Shown here: positions 33,951-43,465 of the stretch, in pieces
How the letters are laid out: each line of letters starts with the position of its first letter
Position numbering within the stretch: the first letter of the stretch is position 1
Assembly (NCBI GenBank): GCA_022573815.1
Contig: JACZTG010000010.1
Location: 1 to 64,000 of the forward strand
Direction of reading: 5' to 3'
Length of the DNA stretch: 64,000 nucleotides
Source of the DNA: Candidatus Neomarinimicrobiota bacterium
GTDB lineage: Bacteria; Fidelibacterota; SORT01
Position numbers and translations under genes: made by a program
Notes under the pieces: generated by a model
Databases searched by the model: none
What the model was told of the DNA's origin: nothing
What the model saw: only the letters and a program-made list of their open reading frames with translations

Positions 33951-35033
33951 ATGAGCACAAAATTGAAAGCGCTATTGACAACGGGTGGACGTGGTACGAG
34001 ACTCAGGCCGTTAACCCATACTAAAAACAAGCATTTGATTCCGATTGCGAACAAACCGATAATTCATTATGCACTCGAATATCTGTCTGAAGCCGGAATC
34101 ACCGAAGTGGGCATCATTACCAAGGGGGAGGGCTTGGAAATGATCGAGGCTCTTGGCAGCGGAGATAAATGGGGATTGAATCTCACTTATATTCCTCAGG
34201 ATGAGCCTAAAGGATTGGCCCATGTAGTGAAAGTATCGCAGGATTTCATAGGTGACAGTCCGTTTATATTTTATTTAGGTGATAATATATTAGTTGGGGG
34301 AATCGAGAAATTCATAGATGATTTTGAAAAATCGAAATCAAATTGTCATCTTGTTCTTTCAAAAGTAAATGACCCTCAGCGTTTCGGCGTACCCGAGCTA
34401 AAAGACAATAAAATTATCGGTGTTGTTGAGAAGCCGGAAAATCCGAAAAGCGATTTCGCCGTTACGGGTATTTACCTGTACGATTCATCTATATTCGAGG
34501 CTGTAAATAATATCAAACCTTCGGATAGGGGAGAGTATGAAATATCCGACGCTCATCAGTATCTGCTCGATAACGGAAAGGTTATCAGTTACTCTGAGAT
34601 AACGGGATGGTGGAAAGATACGGGTAAACCTGAAGACCTTCTCGAGGCTAATCGTCTTGTATTAGAAAAGATTACCAATGTTCATAACTATGGTGATGTA
34701 AGTTCAGATTCTGAGCTCGTGGGAAATGTATCCGTGGGGAAAAATACTAAAATCATAAATAGTCGCATTCGCGGACCTGTTATTATAGGCGAGGGCTGTA
34801 CTATTGAGAATTCGTTTATCGGGCCATATACGTCTATCCATGACGACACTACAATATATGACAGCGCAGTCGAGTTCAGTATTATTCTTCGAAAGTGTTT
34901 GATACATGGTATGGAACAGCGTATGGATGGAAGCATAATCGGTGAAGAGGTGGAAATCGTGAGACGAACGGAAAGACCGCTTACCAACAGATTTATGATG
35001 GCCGACCACAGCCGAATGGAGATCGTCTCATAA
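33951..35033 (+). CDS. Glucose-1-phosphate thymidylyltransferase-like sugar nucleotidyltransferase (long form)
   Basis: About 360 residues. The N-terminal nucleotidyltransferase has LTTGGRGTRLRPLTHTKNKHLIPIANKP (signature G-x-G-T-R-L-x-P and Lys), then YLGDNI and WKDTGKPEDLLEAN. The C-terminal part is a left-handed beta-helix (hexapeptide pattern VSVGKNTKIINSRIRGPVII...). This is the long RmlA-like class of COG1209, feeding surface-sugar synthesis. ATG 33951 directly after the hbd stop is preferred over ATG 33933. Confidence 0.88.
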   Translation: MSTKLKALLTTGGRGTRLRPLTHTKNKHLIPIANKPIIHYALEYLSEAGITEVGIITKGEGLEMIEALGSGDKWGLNLTYIPQDEPKGLAHVVKVSQDFIGDSPFIFYLGDNILVGGIEKFIDDFEKSKSNCHLVLSKVNDPQRFGVPELKDNKIIGVVEKPENPKSDFAVTGIYLYDSSIFEAVNNIKPSDRGEYEISDAHQYLLDNGKVISYSEITGWWKDTGKPEDLLEANRLVLEKITNVHNYGDVSSDSELVGNVSVGKNTKIINSRIRGPVIIGEGCTIENSFIGPYTSIHDDTTIYDSAVEFSIILRKCLIHGMEQRMDGSIIGEEVEIVRRTERPLTNRFMMADHSRMEIVS

Positions 35034-35038
35034 CTTAA

Positions 35039-35680
35039 ATGCCGGGTCCGAAGAAAAATAGCAAAACGGACTTCGTTGGTATTGCCGGGAACATCGGCGC
35101 CGGAAAAACAACTCTTACAACAATTATCGCTGAACGGTTCAACTGGGAGCCGTATTACGAAACTGTAATTGACAACCCTTACCTTTCGGATTTTTATGGC
35201 GATATGCACCGCTGGTCATTTAATCTCCAAGTTTTTTTTCTATCTAACAGATTCAAAACGCACAAAGAAATGGAGGAATTAGGGCGTTCATGCGTACAGG
35301 ACAGAACCATATATGAAGATGTTGAAATATTTGCGCGTAATCTTCATGAAATGGGGAATATGTCCGATAGAGATTTCGAGAATTACAGTGAACTGTTTTC
35401 AATTATTACATCCTACCTTAAAAAGCCAGATCTGATTATTTACCTGAAGGCTTCTACCGATACTCTGCTTTCGCGGATAAAAAGTCGTGGAAGAGATTTC
35501 GAAAAGAGTATTAAACCCGAATATCTTCATATGCTGAATATTGCGTATGAACATTGGATAAAAAAGGCTCAAAAAGATTCGAATGTATACATAATTGAAT
35601 CGGATAATATTAATATATTGAAAGATGAAAAAGCGCTTCAGGAAATACTTGATGCAATCAGGGAATACTGTCCTGAATAA
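35039..35680 (+). CDS. Deoxynucleoside kinase
   Basis: 213 residues of the dNK/dGK-dAK family. The P-loop is GNIGAGKTT, with the RS/ERS-type motif DRTIYEDVEIFA and the lid region SRIKSRGRDFEKSI. It phosphorylates deoxynucleosides in salvage. The reading starts 5 bp after the nucleotidyltransferase stop, so it is in the same transcript, and it precedes purN-purH with a separate promoter-like site between. Confidence 0.9.
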   Translation: MPGPKKNSKTDFVGIAGNIGAGKTTLTTIIAERFNWEPYYETVIDNPYLSDFYGDMHRWSFNLQVFFLSNRFKTHKEMEELGRSCVQDRTIYEDVEIFARNLHEMGNMSDRDFENYSELFSIITSYLKKPDLIIYLKASTDTLLSRIKSRGRDFEKSIKPEYLHMLNIAYEHWIKKAQKDSNVYIIESDNINILKDEKALQEILDAIREYCPE

Positions 35681-35702
35681 AGGAGTATGCAGCAGTATGA
35701 GT

Positions 35703-35731
35703 TTGTATTTAAGAGCTGGGGTAACTATATT
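35703..35731 (+). promoter_or_regulatory. Putative promoter of purN-purH-mre
   Basis: TTGTAT (35703-35708), a 17-bp spacer and TATATT (35726-35731), in the only sizeable gap before purN. No PurR-type operator was recognised. Confidence 0.35.
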
Positions 35732-35785
35732 TTTCCGCTGTGTTGAATCGGAGTATGAACCAATTTTAGCGTTTAGTCAGCACAA

Positions 35786-36409
35786 ATGAACATAGCGATT
35801 TTCGCATCGGGAAGCGGTTCGAATGCTGAAGCGATAATGAAAGCCCAAAAAGAAGGAAGGCTTTCGGCGAAAATCGGATTAGTGGTTACCAATAAAGCGA
35901 AAGCCGGAGTAATTCAAAGAGCAGCTGCTTATAATGCACCATACGTTGTACTAAATAATAAAGATTTTGCGAATGAAGAAGAATATGTTGACTCACTCAT
36001 TTATGCGCTCGATGAGAAAAATATTGATTTTGTCGTCCTTGCAGGATATCTGCAATTGATACCCGCTCGTTTGGTTGAGAAATTCAGGAATAGAATCACT
36101 AATATTCATCCGGCGCTATTACCATCTTTTGGAGGTAAAGGATATTACGGGCATAAAGTTCACGAAGCTGTTTTGGACGCGGGCTGCAAAGTAAGTGGTG
36201 TAACCGTTCATATCGTTGACGAGAAATACGACCGTGGGCCGATAATATCTCAAAAGTCTGTCCCCGTGTTTGATGATGACAGCGCAAAGTCGCTGGCAGA
36301 GAGGATACTGATTGAAGAACATAAAATATATCCGGCGACTCTACAACTTTTTGCTGAAGGAAGAGTAGAGGTATCAAAAGGAAGAGTCCGGATAATGGAT
36401 GGTATATGA
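35786..36409 (+). CDS. purN: Phosphoribosylglycinamide formyltransferase
   Basis: 207 residues. It transfers the formyl group of 10-formyl-THF to GAR, step 3 of purine synthesis. IAIFASGSGSNAEAI at the start binds substrate phosphate; NIHPALLPSFGG has the catalytic Asn-x-His, and GVTVHIVDEKYDRGPII supplies the Asp. The stop overlaps the purH ATG by 4 bp, so the two are translationally coupled. Confidence 0.96.
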   Translation: MNIAIFASGSGSNAEAIMKAQKEGRLSAKIGLVVTNKAKAGVIQRAAAYNAPYVVLNNKDFANEEEYVDSLIYALDEKNIDFVVLAGYLQLIPARLVEKFRNRITNIHPALLPSFGGKGYYGHKVHEAVLDAGCKVSGVTVHIVDEKYDRGPIISQKSVPVFDDDSAKSLAERILIEEHKIYPATLQLFAEGRVEVSKGRVRIMDGI

Positions 36410-37950
36410 ACGGTGATGTGACCATAAAGAAAGCGCTGTTTAGTCTTTGGGATAAATCAGGCTCTGAGGAATTGGCTTTTGCACTGATAAATAACGGCGC
36501 GAAAATAATCGCGAGCGGCGGGACTGCTGAATACTTGAGATCAAAAGGGATTGAATTAGAAGAAGTTGCAGATATAACGGGATACGGCGCAATGCTTGAC
36601 GGCAGAGTCAAAACCCTGCACCCTAAAATATTTGCCGGGATTCTTGCCGATAGGGAAAACGAAGATCATATCAAACACATTTCCGACGCGGGAATAGACG
36701 AGATTGATTTGATAGCGGTAAATTTTTATCCATTTGAAGAATTTGTTAGTTCCGGGGATAAGTCAATATCAGACGCAGTTGAGATGATAGATATTGGCGG
36801 TCCGTCAATGCTCAGAGCTTCTGCCAAAAATCATGCATCAGTGGTTGCTGTTTGTGAGGCGGAACAATTCAAGTCATTAAGTGAAGAGTTAAATTCCACT
36901 GGTGGCAAAGTCAGCTCTGCGAGCAGGGCGAAATTGGCAAAGGAAGCTTTTGCGTATACTTCAAAGTATGAGTTTGCGATAAGTAATTATTTTCAGCAGA
37001 ACGGAGATGCCGGTATAAATGTAAAAAATATATCTATGAATAAGATATCTGACTTGAGATATGGCGAAAATCCGCATCAAAATGCGTCATGGTATTCTTC
37101 GCCTCAATTTGAAAGCATTGAGATGGATCTACTCCACGGGAAACCTCTTTCGTATAACAACCTTCTTGATGTTGATTCGGCTATTGGTATTCTTTCTGAC
37201 CTTAAAGATAATGGTGTAGCCATTTTAAAGCATGGGAATCCATGCGGTTGCTCTGAAAAATCAACAATATTAGATTCTTATTTGCGGGCATTAAAGACAG
37301 ATCCGATTAGCGCTTTCGGAAGTGTAATTGGAATTAAGGGCGTTGTGGACGATCAAACAGCCAAAGCCTTAAATAAAAATTTTGTTGAGTGCATTGTAGC
37401 TTCCGGGTATTCACCGGACGCATTTGATATACTGACTAAGAAGAAAAATTTGCGACTTTTGATCGTTGAAAAATTTGACGGACCGGATATGGAAATTAGA
37501 GCGCTGAGAATTGGGCTTTTGACACAGGATAGGGATAAAGACGGTTTGGATATTTCGACTGCGAAAGTAGTGACAAAAAGAAAACCGTCGAAAATCGAAC
37601 TGAAAGCTCTTTCTATTGCTTGGAGGATTGCAAAGCATGTGAAGTCAAACGCAGTTATATATTGCGACGAAGACGGAACATTGGGGATTGGTGCGGGGCA
37701 AATGTCACGCGTTGATTCAACGAAACTTGCCGCAATGAAATCGAAAGATGCCGGACTCACATTGGAGGGATCCGTAGCTGCATCTGATGCATTCTTTCCC
37801 TTTCGGGACGGATTGGATGTGATTGCTGAAGTTGGAGCGACTGCTGTTGTGCAGCCGGGTGGTTCCATAAGAGATGAAGAAGTAATTGAAGCTGCAGACG
37901 AACATAATATGGCTATGATATTTACCGGCTTTAGGCACTTTAGACATTAG
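36406..37950 (+). CDS. purH: Bifunctional AICAR transformylase/IMP cyclohydrolase
   Basis: 514 residues. The N-terminal MGS-like IMP cyclohydrolase domain (about 8-150: GGTAEYLRSKGI, DGRVKTLHPKIFAGIL) is followed by the AICAR transformylase domain with RYGENPHQ, the catalytic KHGNPCG and DAFFPFRDGLD. It performs the last two steps to IMP. It ends 18 bp before mreB, so purine genes and the rod-shape genes may share transcription. Confidence 0.97.
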   Translation: MNGDVTIKKALFSLWDKSGSEELAFALINNGAKIIASGGTAEYLRSKGIELEEVADITGYGAMLDGRVKTLHPKIFAGILADRENEDHIKHISDAGIDEIDLIAVNFYPFEEFVSSGDKSISDAVEMIDIGGPSMLRASAKNHASVVAVCEAEQFKSLSEELNSTGGKVSSASRAKLAKEAFAYTSKYEFAISNYFQQNGDAGINVKNISMNKISDLRYGENPHQNASWYSSPQFESIEMDLLHGKPLSYNNLLDVDSAIGILSDLKDNGVAILKHGNPCGCSEKSTILDSYLRALKTDPISAFGSVIGIKGVVDDQTAKALNKNFVECIVASGYSPDAFDILTKKKNLRLLIVEKFDGPDMEIRALRIGLLTQDRDKDGLDISTAKVVTKRKPSKIELKALSIAWRIAKHVKSNAVIYCDEDGTLGIGAGQMSRVDSTKLAAMKSKDAGLTLEGSVAASDAFFPFRDGLDVIAEVGATAVVQPGGSIRDEEVIEAADEHNMAMIFTGFRHFRH

Positions 37951-37968
37951 AGGAGAATTGAAAAAATA

Positions 37969-38982
37969 ATGGGATTATCATTTTGGAACTATCTATCAGG
38001 AGATATGGCTATTGATCTCGGTACTGCCAATACACTTATATATCTCAAAGGTCAGGGCATTATTATAGATGAACCGTCGATCGTCGCAAGAAACAGACAG
38101 ACCGGCAAAGTCATAGCAGTCGGCTACGATGCTAAGGAAATGCTCGGCAAAACACATCAGGATATTGAAGTTATCAGACCTTTGAAAGATGGAGTTATAG
38201 CAAATTTTGAAGTGACGGAAGGAATGCTTCAGGGATTTATTAAAAAGGTAAAGATCAGTCGTATTGCGAGACCAAGAATGGTTATCGGAGTTCCCACAGG
38301 AATTACCGAAGTGGAAAAAAGGGCAGTCAAAGACTCGGCTGAACGGGCTAACGCAAGGGAAGTTTTTCTGATAGGTGAGCCTGTGGCGGCGGCTATTGGA
38401 ATTGGTCTTGAAATCGATAAACCGGTTGGTAATATGATTGTGGATATAGGTGGTGGAACAACTGAGATTGCAGTTATCGCCTTAAATGGAATCGTGACTC
38501 ATGAGTCTGTTAGAATCGGCGGGGATGAAATGGACGAGGCGATAAGTCAATATTTCAAGCGCGAGCATAATTTGCTTATCGGCGAGCGGACAGCTGAGAA
38601 TATTAAATGTGAAATCGGTTCAGCTGCTCCGGTTGAAGAGAAAACAATGGCAGTGAAAGGACGCAACTTAATTGCCGGAATTCCAAAAACGATTGAAGTT
38701 ACTTCCTCCGAGATACGGGAAGCCTTGCGAGATACAGTAGATTTAATCGTGCAAAGCGTTACAGAGTCTTTAGAAAAGACACCACCCGAACTATCCAGTG
38801 ATATTCTCGACAGAGGAATCATCCTTACAGGCGGAGGCGCGCTGCTGAATGGACTTGACCAACGGTTAAGGGACGAAACAGAACTTCCTGTTAATGTTGC
38901 TGAAAACCCTTTGCTGACTGTTGCTTACGGTACCGGCAAAGTTCTTGAAAATATAGAAAAATATAGAAGTGTATTAAGTTAA
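37969..38982 (+). CDS. mreB: Rod shape-determining protein MreB
   Basis: A 337-residue bacterial actin that organises lateral wall synthesis. Phosphate-1 DLGTANTLIY, connect-1/phosphate-2 MIVDIGGGTTEIAVI and adenosine motif LTGGGALLNGL are intact. FWNYLSGD at the N-terminus could be the membrane-binding segment. It is the first of five genes (mreB-mreC-mreD-mrdA-rodA) in the canonical order. Confidence 0.97.
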   Translation: MGLSFWNYLSGDMAIDLGTANTLIYLKGQGIIIDEPSIVARNRQTGKVIAVGYDAKEMLGKTHQDIEVIRPLKDGVIANFEVTEGMLQGFIKKVKISRIARPRMVIGVPTGITEVEKRAVKDSAERANAREVFLIGEPVAAAIGIGLEIDKPVGNMIVDIGGGTTEIAVIALNGIVTHESVRIGGDEMDEAISQYFKREHNLLIGERTAENIKCEIGSAAPVEEKTMAVKGRNLIAGIPKTIEVTSSEIREALRDTVDLIVQSVTESLEKTPPELSSDILDRGIILTGGGALLNGLDQRLRDETELPVNVAENPLLTVAYGTGKVLENIEKYRSVLS

Positions 38983-39008
38983 CATCGATGATCATTCCCT
39001 GACAAAAG

Positions 39009-39830
39009 ATGCAAACTTTAATATCATTCATTTATAATACCCGCGAATATTTCGTTTTACTCTTCGCCTTACTGATTTCGCTTATTCTTATCTCAAGCAA
39101 CGATAACATTCAGGTTAGAGCTATGAGGGGAAGCGTCCTTGACTCATTTCATATCATTCAAAAACCGCTCTATTATTTAGCGGATCTAAATGTAGTACGA
39201 AAAGACAATAAAAGAATAAGACAGAAAAATATTAAACTCTCGATTCTAATCAGCAACTTAACCGAAGCGAAATTCGAAAATGAGCGGCTAAGAGAATTAC
39301 TGAATTTTAAGAGTAGCGTGGATAAATATAAACCCGTTACATCGGAAGTTATCGGATTTAGTTCTGAAACTTACGGTAATACAATTTTACTTGATGCCGG
39401 TGCAGAAAAGGAGATCAGGATAAATACTCCTGTTGTCAATTCTGAAGGAATTATAGGAAAGGTAATAGATGTTGGAAAACAAACATCCATAGCGCAATTG
39501 CTAAATGATCGGAATTTTAGAATTTCAGTTACTATCAACCCTGTGGGCGCTAATGGTATTTTACATGGAGAAAGAGGATTAAGTAATCTGAAGGAAGTTC
39601 CAAAAGGTTTGTTGGTAACTGTGGGAGATACTGTGGTCACATCGGGATTCAGTGATATATATCCAGCGGGTCTTATGGTGGGAATTGTGACATATGTTAA
39701 TGAAAAACCCGAGCACTTTTTTAAAGAAATAAAAGTAGAACCAAGCGCATCAATGTCCAAATTAAAGGAAGTCTTTTTGTTAGTAAAGGCAATTGACCAT
39801 CAAAAAGATGAGATTTCAGATAATAAATGA
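39009..39830 (+). CDS. mreC: Rod shape-determining protein MreC
   Basis: 273 residues. One N-terminal membrane helix (~13-30, FVLLFALLISLILIS) precedes a coiled-coil region (~65-100, KRIRQKNIKLSIL...LRELL). The MreC beta-barrel domain follows, with SSETYGNTILLDAGAEKEI and SGFSDIYPAGLMVGIV. It is the periplasmic scaffold linking MreB to the wall synthases. The stop overlaps the mreD ATG (ATGA). Confidence 0.94.
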   Translation: MQTLISFIYNTREYFVLLFALLISLILISSNDNIQVRAMRGSVLDSFHIIQKPLYYLADLNVVRKDNKRIRQKNIKLSILISNLTEAKFENERLRELLNFKSSVDKYKPVTSEVIGFSSETYGNTILLDAGAEKEIRINTPVVNSEGIIGKVIDVGKQTSIAQLLNDRNFRISVTINPVGANGILHGERGLSNLKEVPKGLLVTVGDTVVTSGFSDIYPAGLMVGIVTYVNEKPEHFFKEIKVEPSASMSKLKEVFLLVKAIDHQKDEISDNK

Positions 39831-40306
39831 AATGGATTAAGTATGGCGGTTTATTTCTACTGGCATTATTAATTGAAGCAAATTTTTCAAAATATTACGC
39901 TATAGGTAATTACACGCCTGATTTGTTTGTCATTCTGGTGATTTATATTTCACTGAATGAAGGCAAAATATCAGGCACTATATCCGGGTTTTCGATTGGT
40001 TTAATTCAGGATTTTATATTGTCTGTCGGATTTTTAGGTCTCTCATCATTCAGTAAAAGTCTATCAGGATTTTTTGTGGGATTTTTCACCAATTCACGGC
40101 GAGCCAGAAAATATCCGGGAATTATGATACCTGCAATTATCGGTATAATGGTGAGCCATCTGTTTTCATCTATGTTTCGCTCTGTTGGTAGTGAAGAAGG
40201 GATAATTTCATCGGTATTTCGTCTGAGTCTGCCCTCAGCAATCTATACCTTTATCGTCGCAAATTTTGTGTTAATGATATTGAAATCAGAAAAGGAAGAT
40301 GAATAA
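39827..40306 (+). CDS. mreD: Rod shape-determining protein MreD
   Basis: 159 residues, almost entirely hydrophobic with five or six predicted membrane helices (YGGLFLLALLIEANF, PDLFVILVIYISL, GTISGFSIGLIQDF...). MreD sequences are weakly conserved, so the call rests mainly on length, topology and the position between mreC and the PBP2 gene. It overlaps mreC by 4 bp and abuts mrdA directly. Confidence 0.9.
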   Translation: MKWIKYGGLFLLALLIEANFSKYYAIGNYTPDLFVILVIYISLNEGKISGTISGFSIGLIQDFILSVGFLGLSSFSKSLSGFFVGFFTNSRRARKYPGIMIPAIIGIMVSHLFSSMFRSVGSEEGIISSVFRLSLPSAIYTFIVANFVLMILKSEKEDE

Positions 40307-42106
40307 ATGTACAAGGCTGATATTTCAGTATCTGATCAGAGAAAATTATTCGCATATTTAGCGGTTATTCTGATATTCGGAGTCTTGTTCTGGAGATTTT
40401 ACGATCTTCAGGTAAAGCATTACTACTCGTTTCTTGAGAGGTCGGAACGGAACCGTGTTCGGGAAGTGATGATAGAACCGCCGAGAGGTTTGATCTATGA
40501 TCGGAATGGAATTCTACTTGTAGAAAACAGACCTTCTTATGTCGTATCCGTAATTCCCTGGGAGGCGGAACGAGCGCCTAATGTTTACGAAATGTTATCA
40601 GGATATTTAGGTTATGATAAGGAATATCTGCTCACTCGTATAAAAAGAAATATGATAGGTAGGTTTCGCCCCGCAAAAGTAAAACGTTCAATAGACCTGA
40701 TTACTCTTTCAAGACTTGAAGAACACTCTAATGAAATGCCCGGTGTGGTTTATGGTCTTTTACCTGAACGATATTATCCCACCAGCGCCAGTATGAGCCA
40801 TATGTTAGGATATATCCGGGAGATAAGCGATGTTGACTTGGCTAATAAACGTATTGACGGCTATGTAAGGGGTGATCTTATAGGAGCGATCGGTTTAGAA
40901 CGAAAATACGAACAAAAACTAAGAGGTGAGAAAGGATTTGAATATATCCAGGCGGATGCTCTGGGAAGAAATATCGGTAAGATAGAAACCGAGGAATCAC
41001 GTCCTCCAAAACCGGGAAACGATTTATATCTTTCCATTGATCTTTCGGTTCAGTTAGAGGCGGAAAAATTTATGGAAGGAAAGAAAGGATCAATAATACT
41101 CCTTGATCCATCCAATGGAGAAATTATTACTTTTGTAAGCGCCCCAGTATATTCTCTTGATATATTTGCCGGACCGATCTCTCCGGAGGATTGGAATACT
41201 CTTCAGAGCGATGATGCTCATCCCCTTTTTAATAGAGCTACTATGAGCACTTACCCGCCGGGTTCGACGTATAAGCTGGTTGCGGCTGTGATGGGTCTTG
41301 AAAACGGTATCATAGACATTGAAAGAAAATTTAATTGTCCCGGTTATTTTCGGCTTGGGAGACGAGTATTCAGATGTAACAGGGTATCAGGTCACGGAGA
41401 CGTAAATATCGTTGACGCCATAGCACAGTCATGTAATGTATTTTTCTATAAGATGATGCTCGAACTTGGATTGGATGCTTGGAGTAAAAGTGGTGAAAAT
41501 TTGATGTTCGGCAAAAAAACAGGGATTGATATTCCCGAGGAAAGCGTAGGAAAACTGCCAAATAAAGAACTTATGGACAAGAAATACGGTGATGGCAAAT
41601 GGCAGGAAGGTCATCTGCTTAATTTAGTGATCGGGCAGGGCGATTTACTTGTTACGCCACTTCAAATGGTTAACCTGATGATGATAATCCGAAATGAAGG
41701 GACATATTATAGTCCCCATTTTGCAAGAGGATACTATTATGAGGATTCTGATTTTTACGAGGATTTAGAATTTGAACCAAAACATATTGCCAGAGCTATT
41801 TCTGATGAGACATGGTCAATTCTGAAGGAAGGAATGTTAGGTGTTATTGAGCAGGAGAGAGGTACCGGTAGAATTTCAAGAATTGAAGGATTATCAATAT
41901 ACGGTAAAACAGGAACGGCGGAAAATCCTCATGGAGACGATCACTCCTGGTTTATCGGATATGTTGAGGACGAGATAAATCCGCTGGCTTTTGTGGTAAT
42001 CGTAGAAAATGGCGGCGGCGGCGGCACTGTGGCAGCCCCAATTGCTAAATCATTAATTAAAAAATATTACGATTCTCTGTTATCAGATTTCGCAATGGAA
42101 TTTTAA
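40307..42106 (+). CDS. mrdA: Penicillin-binding protein 2 (elongasome transpeptidase)
   Basis: A 599-residue class B PBP with one N-terminal membrane helix (LFAYLAVILIFGVLFWRF). The dimerisation domain (IEPPRGLIYDRNG) is followed by a transpeptidase domain with SxxK in YPPGSTYKLV, SxN in AQSCNVFFY and KTG in IYGKTGTAEN. It cross-links peptidoglycan during cell elongation together with RodA, whose gene follows 11 bp downstream. Confidence 0.96.
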   Translation: MYKADISVSDQRKLFAYLAVILIFGVLFWRFYDLQVKHYYSFLERSERNRVREVMIEPPRGLIYDRNGILLVENRPSYVVSVIPWEAERAPNVYEMLSGYLGYDKEYLLTRIKRNMIGRFRPAKVKRSIDLITLSRLEEHSNEMPGVVYGLLPERYYPTSASMSHMLGYIREISDVDLANKRIDGYVRGDLIGAIGLERKYEQKLRGEKGFEYIQADALGRNIGKIETEESRPPKPGNDLYLSIDLSVQLEAEKFMEGKKGSIILLDPSNGEIITFVSAPVYSLDIFAGPISPEDWNTLQSDDAHPLFNRATMSTYPPGSTYKLVAAVMGLENGIIDIERKFNCPGYFRLGRRVFRCNRVSGHGDVNIVDAIAQSCNVFFYKMMLELGLDAWSKSGENLMFGKKTGIDIPEESVGKLPNKELMDKKYGDGKWQEGHLLNLVIGQGDLLVTPLQMVNLMMIIRNEGTYYSPHFARGYYYEDSDFYEDLEFEPKHIARAISDETWSILKEGMLGVIEQERGTGRISRIEGLSIYGKTGTAENPHGDDHSWFIGYVEDEINPLAFVVIVENGGGGGTVAAPIAKSLIKKYYDSLLSDFAMEF

Positions 42107-42117
42107 CGGATTAAAGA

Positions 42118-43347
42118 ATGTCGATTGGTCAATATATTATCGCAAAGATATATTCATTTGATTGGATTGTAATAACTATTGTACTATTGCTCATATTTAT
42201 CGGAATTCTCGCTATACAAAGCGCTACGTTGGAACAATCAGCATCCGCGCTACAGAAAAATTTTCAGAAACAGATAATTTGGGGCGCTCTTGGATTTCTG
42301 ATATTTTTTTCTATGAGCTTCCTGAGTTTTAGATGGCTATATGCTATCTCATATTTAATTCTGCTTGGAGGAGTTTTTTTACTGGTATTGACATATCTGC
42401 CCGCATTAGGAAGCGGAGCATCCCGAAGATGGATATCTTTAGGAGGATTCTCCTTTCAACCGTCAGAATTTATGAAAGTTTTTCTAATAGTTGGTTTGGC
42501 ACGGCTATTAACGGATAATATCAAATATCTAAACTCTGCCAGAGGATTGATTCCTCCATTTTTAGTAACGTTTGTAATCTCGCTTATCATATTAAGACAA
42601 CCTGATTTAGGAACTGCATTAGTTTTTCCCGCAATATTGTTTCCGATGTTGTACTGGGCGGGGGTTCCGCTTTTTACACTTTTCATTATAATTGCGCCAC
42701 TAATCAGCCTCTTGAGCGCGTTTAATCTGCTTTCATTTGTGTTCTGGATAGGTTTATTACTTTTATTGCTTTGGATTGCGAGAAAGTCACTCCGATTCAT
42801 AGTAATAATGTTTCTTTTAAATATATCAGTAGGGCTCGCTACACCGATAATGTGGACGAATTTAAAGCCGTATCAGCAACAAAGAATTCTGTCGTATGTT
42901 GACCGTCAACTTGACCCGAGAGGATCCGGATATCAAGTATTACAATCAAAAGTAGCAATCGGTTCCGGCGGATTATATGGAAAGGGGCTTGGAGACGGCA
43001 CCCAGACTCAACTTAAATTCCTGCCCGAGCAACATACGGATTTTATTATTTCCCTGATAGGAGAGGAGCTTGGCTTTGTGGGAGTCTCAATTATACTGCT
43101 ATTGTTTATGATACTCATATTACGAATTATTCATATTGCGTCAAATCAGATAAACCTTTTTGAAAGTTTTATACTTGTTGGCACGGCATCATTAATAATT
43201 TTTCAGGTTTTTGTAAATGTCGGAATGACAACGGGATTAATTCCTGTAACAGGGCTGCCGTTGCCGTTCATAAGTTATGGAGGTTCATCTTTGCTTTCAA
43301 TTATGATGCTTATGGGTCTTGTTCAAAGCGTAAGTACCGAAAATTAA
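42118..43347 (+). CDS. rodA: Rod shape-determining protein RodA (SEDS glycosyltransferase)
   Basis: 409 residues with about ten membrane helices. The SEDS signatures are present: GSGASRRWISLGGFSFQPSEFMK, LRQPDLGTALVFP, and the late loop QTQLKFLPEQHTDFI with GLPLPFISYGGSSLL. It polymerises lipid II with PBP2. It ends the mre cluster; a weak CCGA-TTTT-TCGG hairpin with a T-rich run (43353-43377) may terminate transcription. Confidence 0.96.
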   Translation: MSIGQYIIAKIYSFDWIVITIVLLLIFIGILAIQSATLEQSASALQKNFQKQIIWGALGFLIFFSMSFLSFRWLYAISYLILLGGVFLLVLTYLPALGSGASRRWISLGGFSFQPSEFMKVFLIVGLARLLTDNIKYLNSARGLIPPFLVTFVISLIILRQPDLGTALVFPAILFPMLYWAGVPLFTLFIIIAPLISLLSAFNLLSFVFWIGLLLLLLWIARKSLRFIVIMFLLNISVGLATPIMWTNLKPYQQQRILSYVDRQLDPRGSGYQVLQSKVAIGSGGLYGKGLGDGTQTQLKFLPEQHTDFIISLIGEELGFVGVSIILLLFMILILRIIHIASNQINLFESFILVGTASLIIFQVFVNVGMTTGLIPVTGLPLPFISYGGSSLLSIMMLMGLVQSVSTEN

Positions 43348-43410
43348 AACAACCGATTTTTCGGCATAAGTATTTTTTTATAATTTATTCTTTTATTAGA
43401 TTCTTATTCA

Positions 43411-43439
43411 TTGCATAAGTTGTGTTAAATAATTAAATT
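43411..43439 (+). promoter_or_regulatory. Promoter of the envelope-protein operon
   Basis: TTGCAT (43411-43416), a 17-bp spacer and TAAATT (43434-43439), 27 bp before the ATG at 43466. Confidence 0.5.
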
Positions 43440-43465
43440 ATAAGGTTCATGATAGCATTCAATAT

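Noticed and set aside
35681-35785. Tiny ORFs between the deoxynucleoside kinase and purN
   Set aside because: ORFs of about 19 and 30 codons exist, but the SD sits too close to the first ATG and neither resembles anything; the region better fits a promoter and leader.
37353-37868. Minus-strand ORF of 171 codons inside purH
   Set aside because: It is an antisense shadow of the AICAR transformylase domain with no own start signals.
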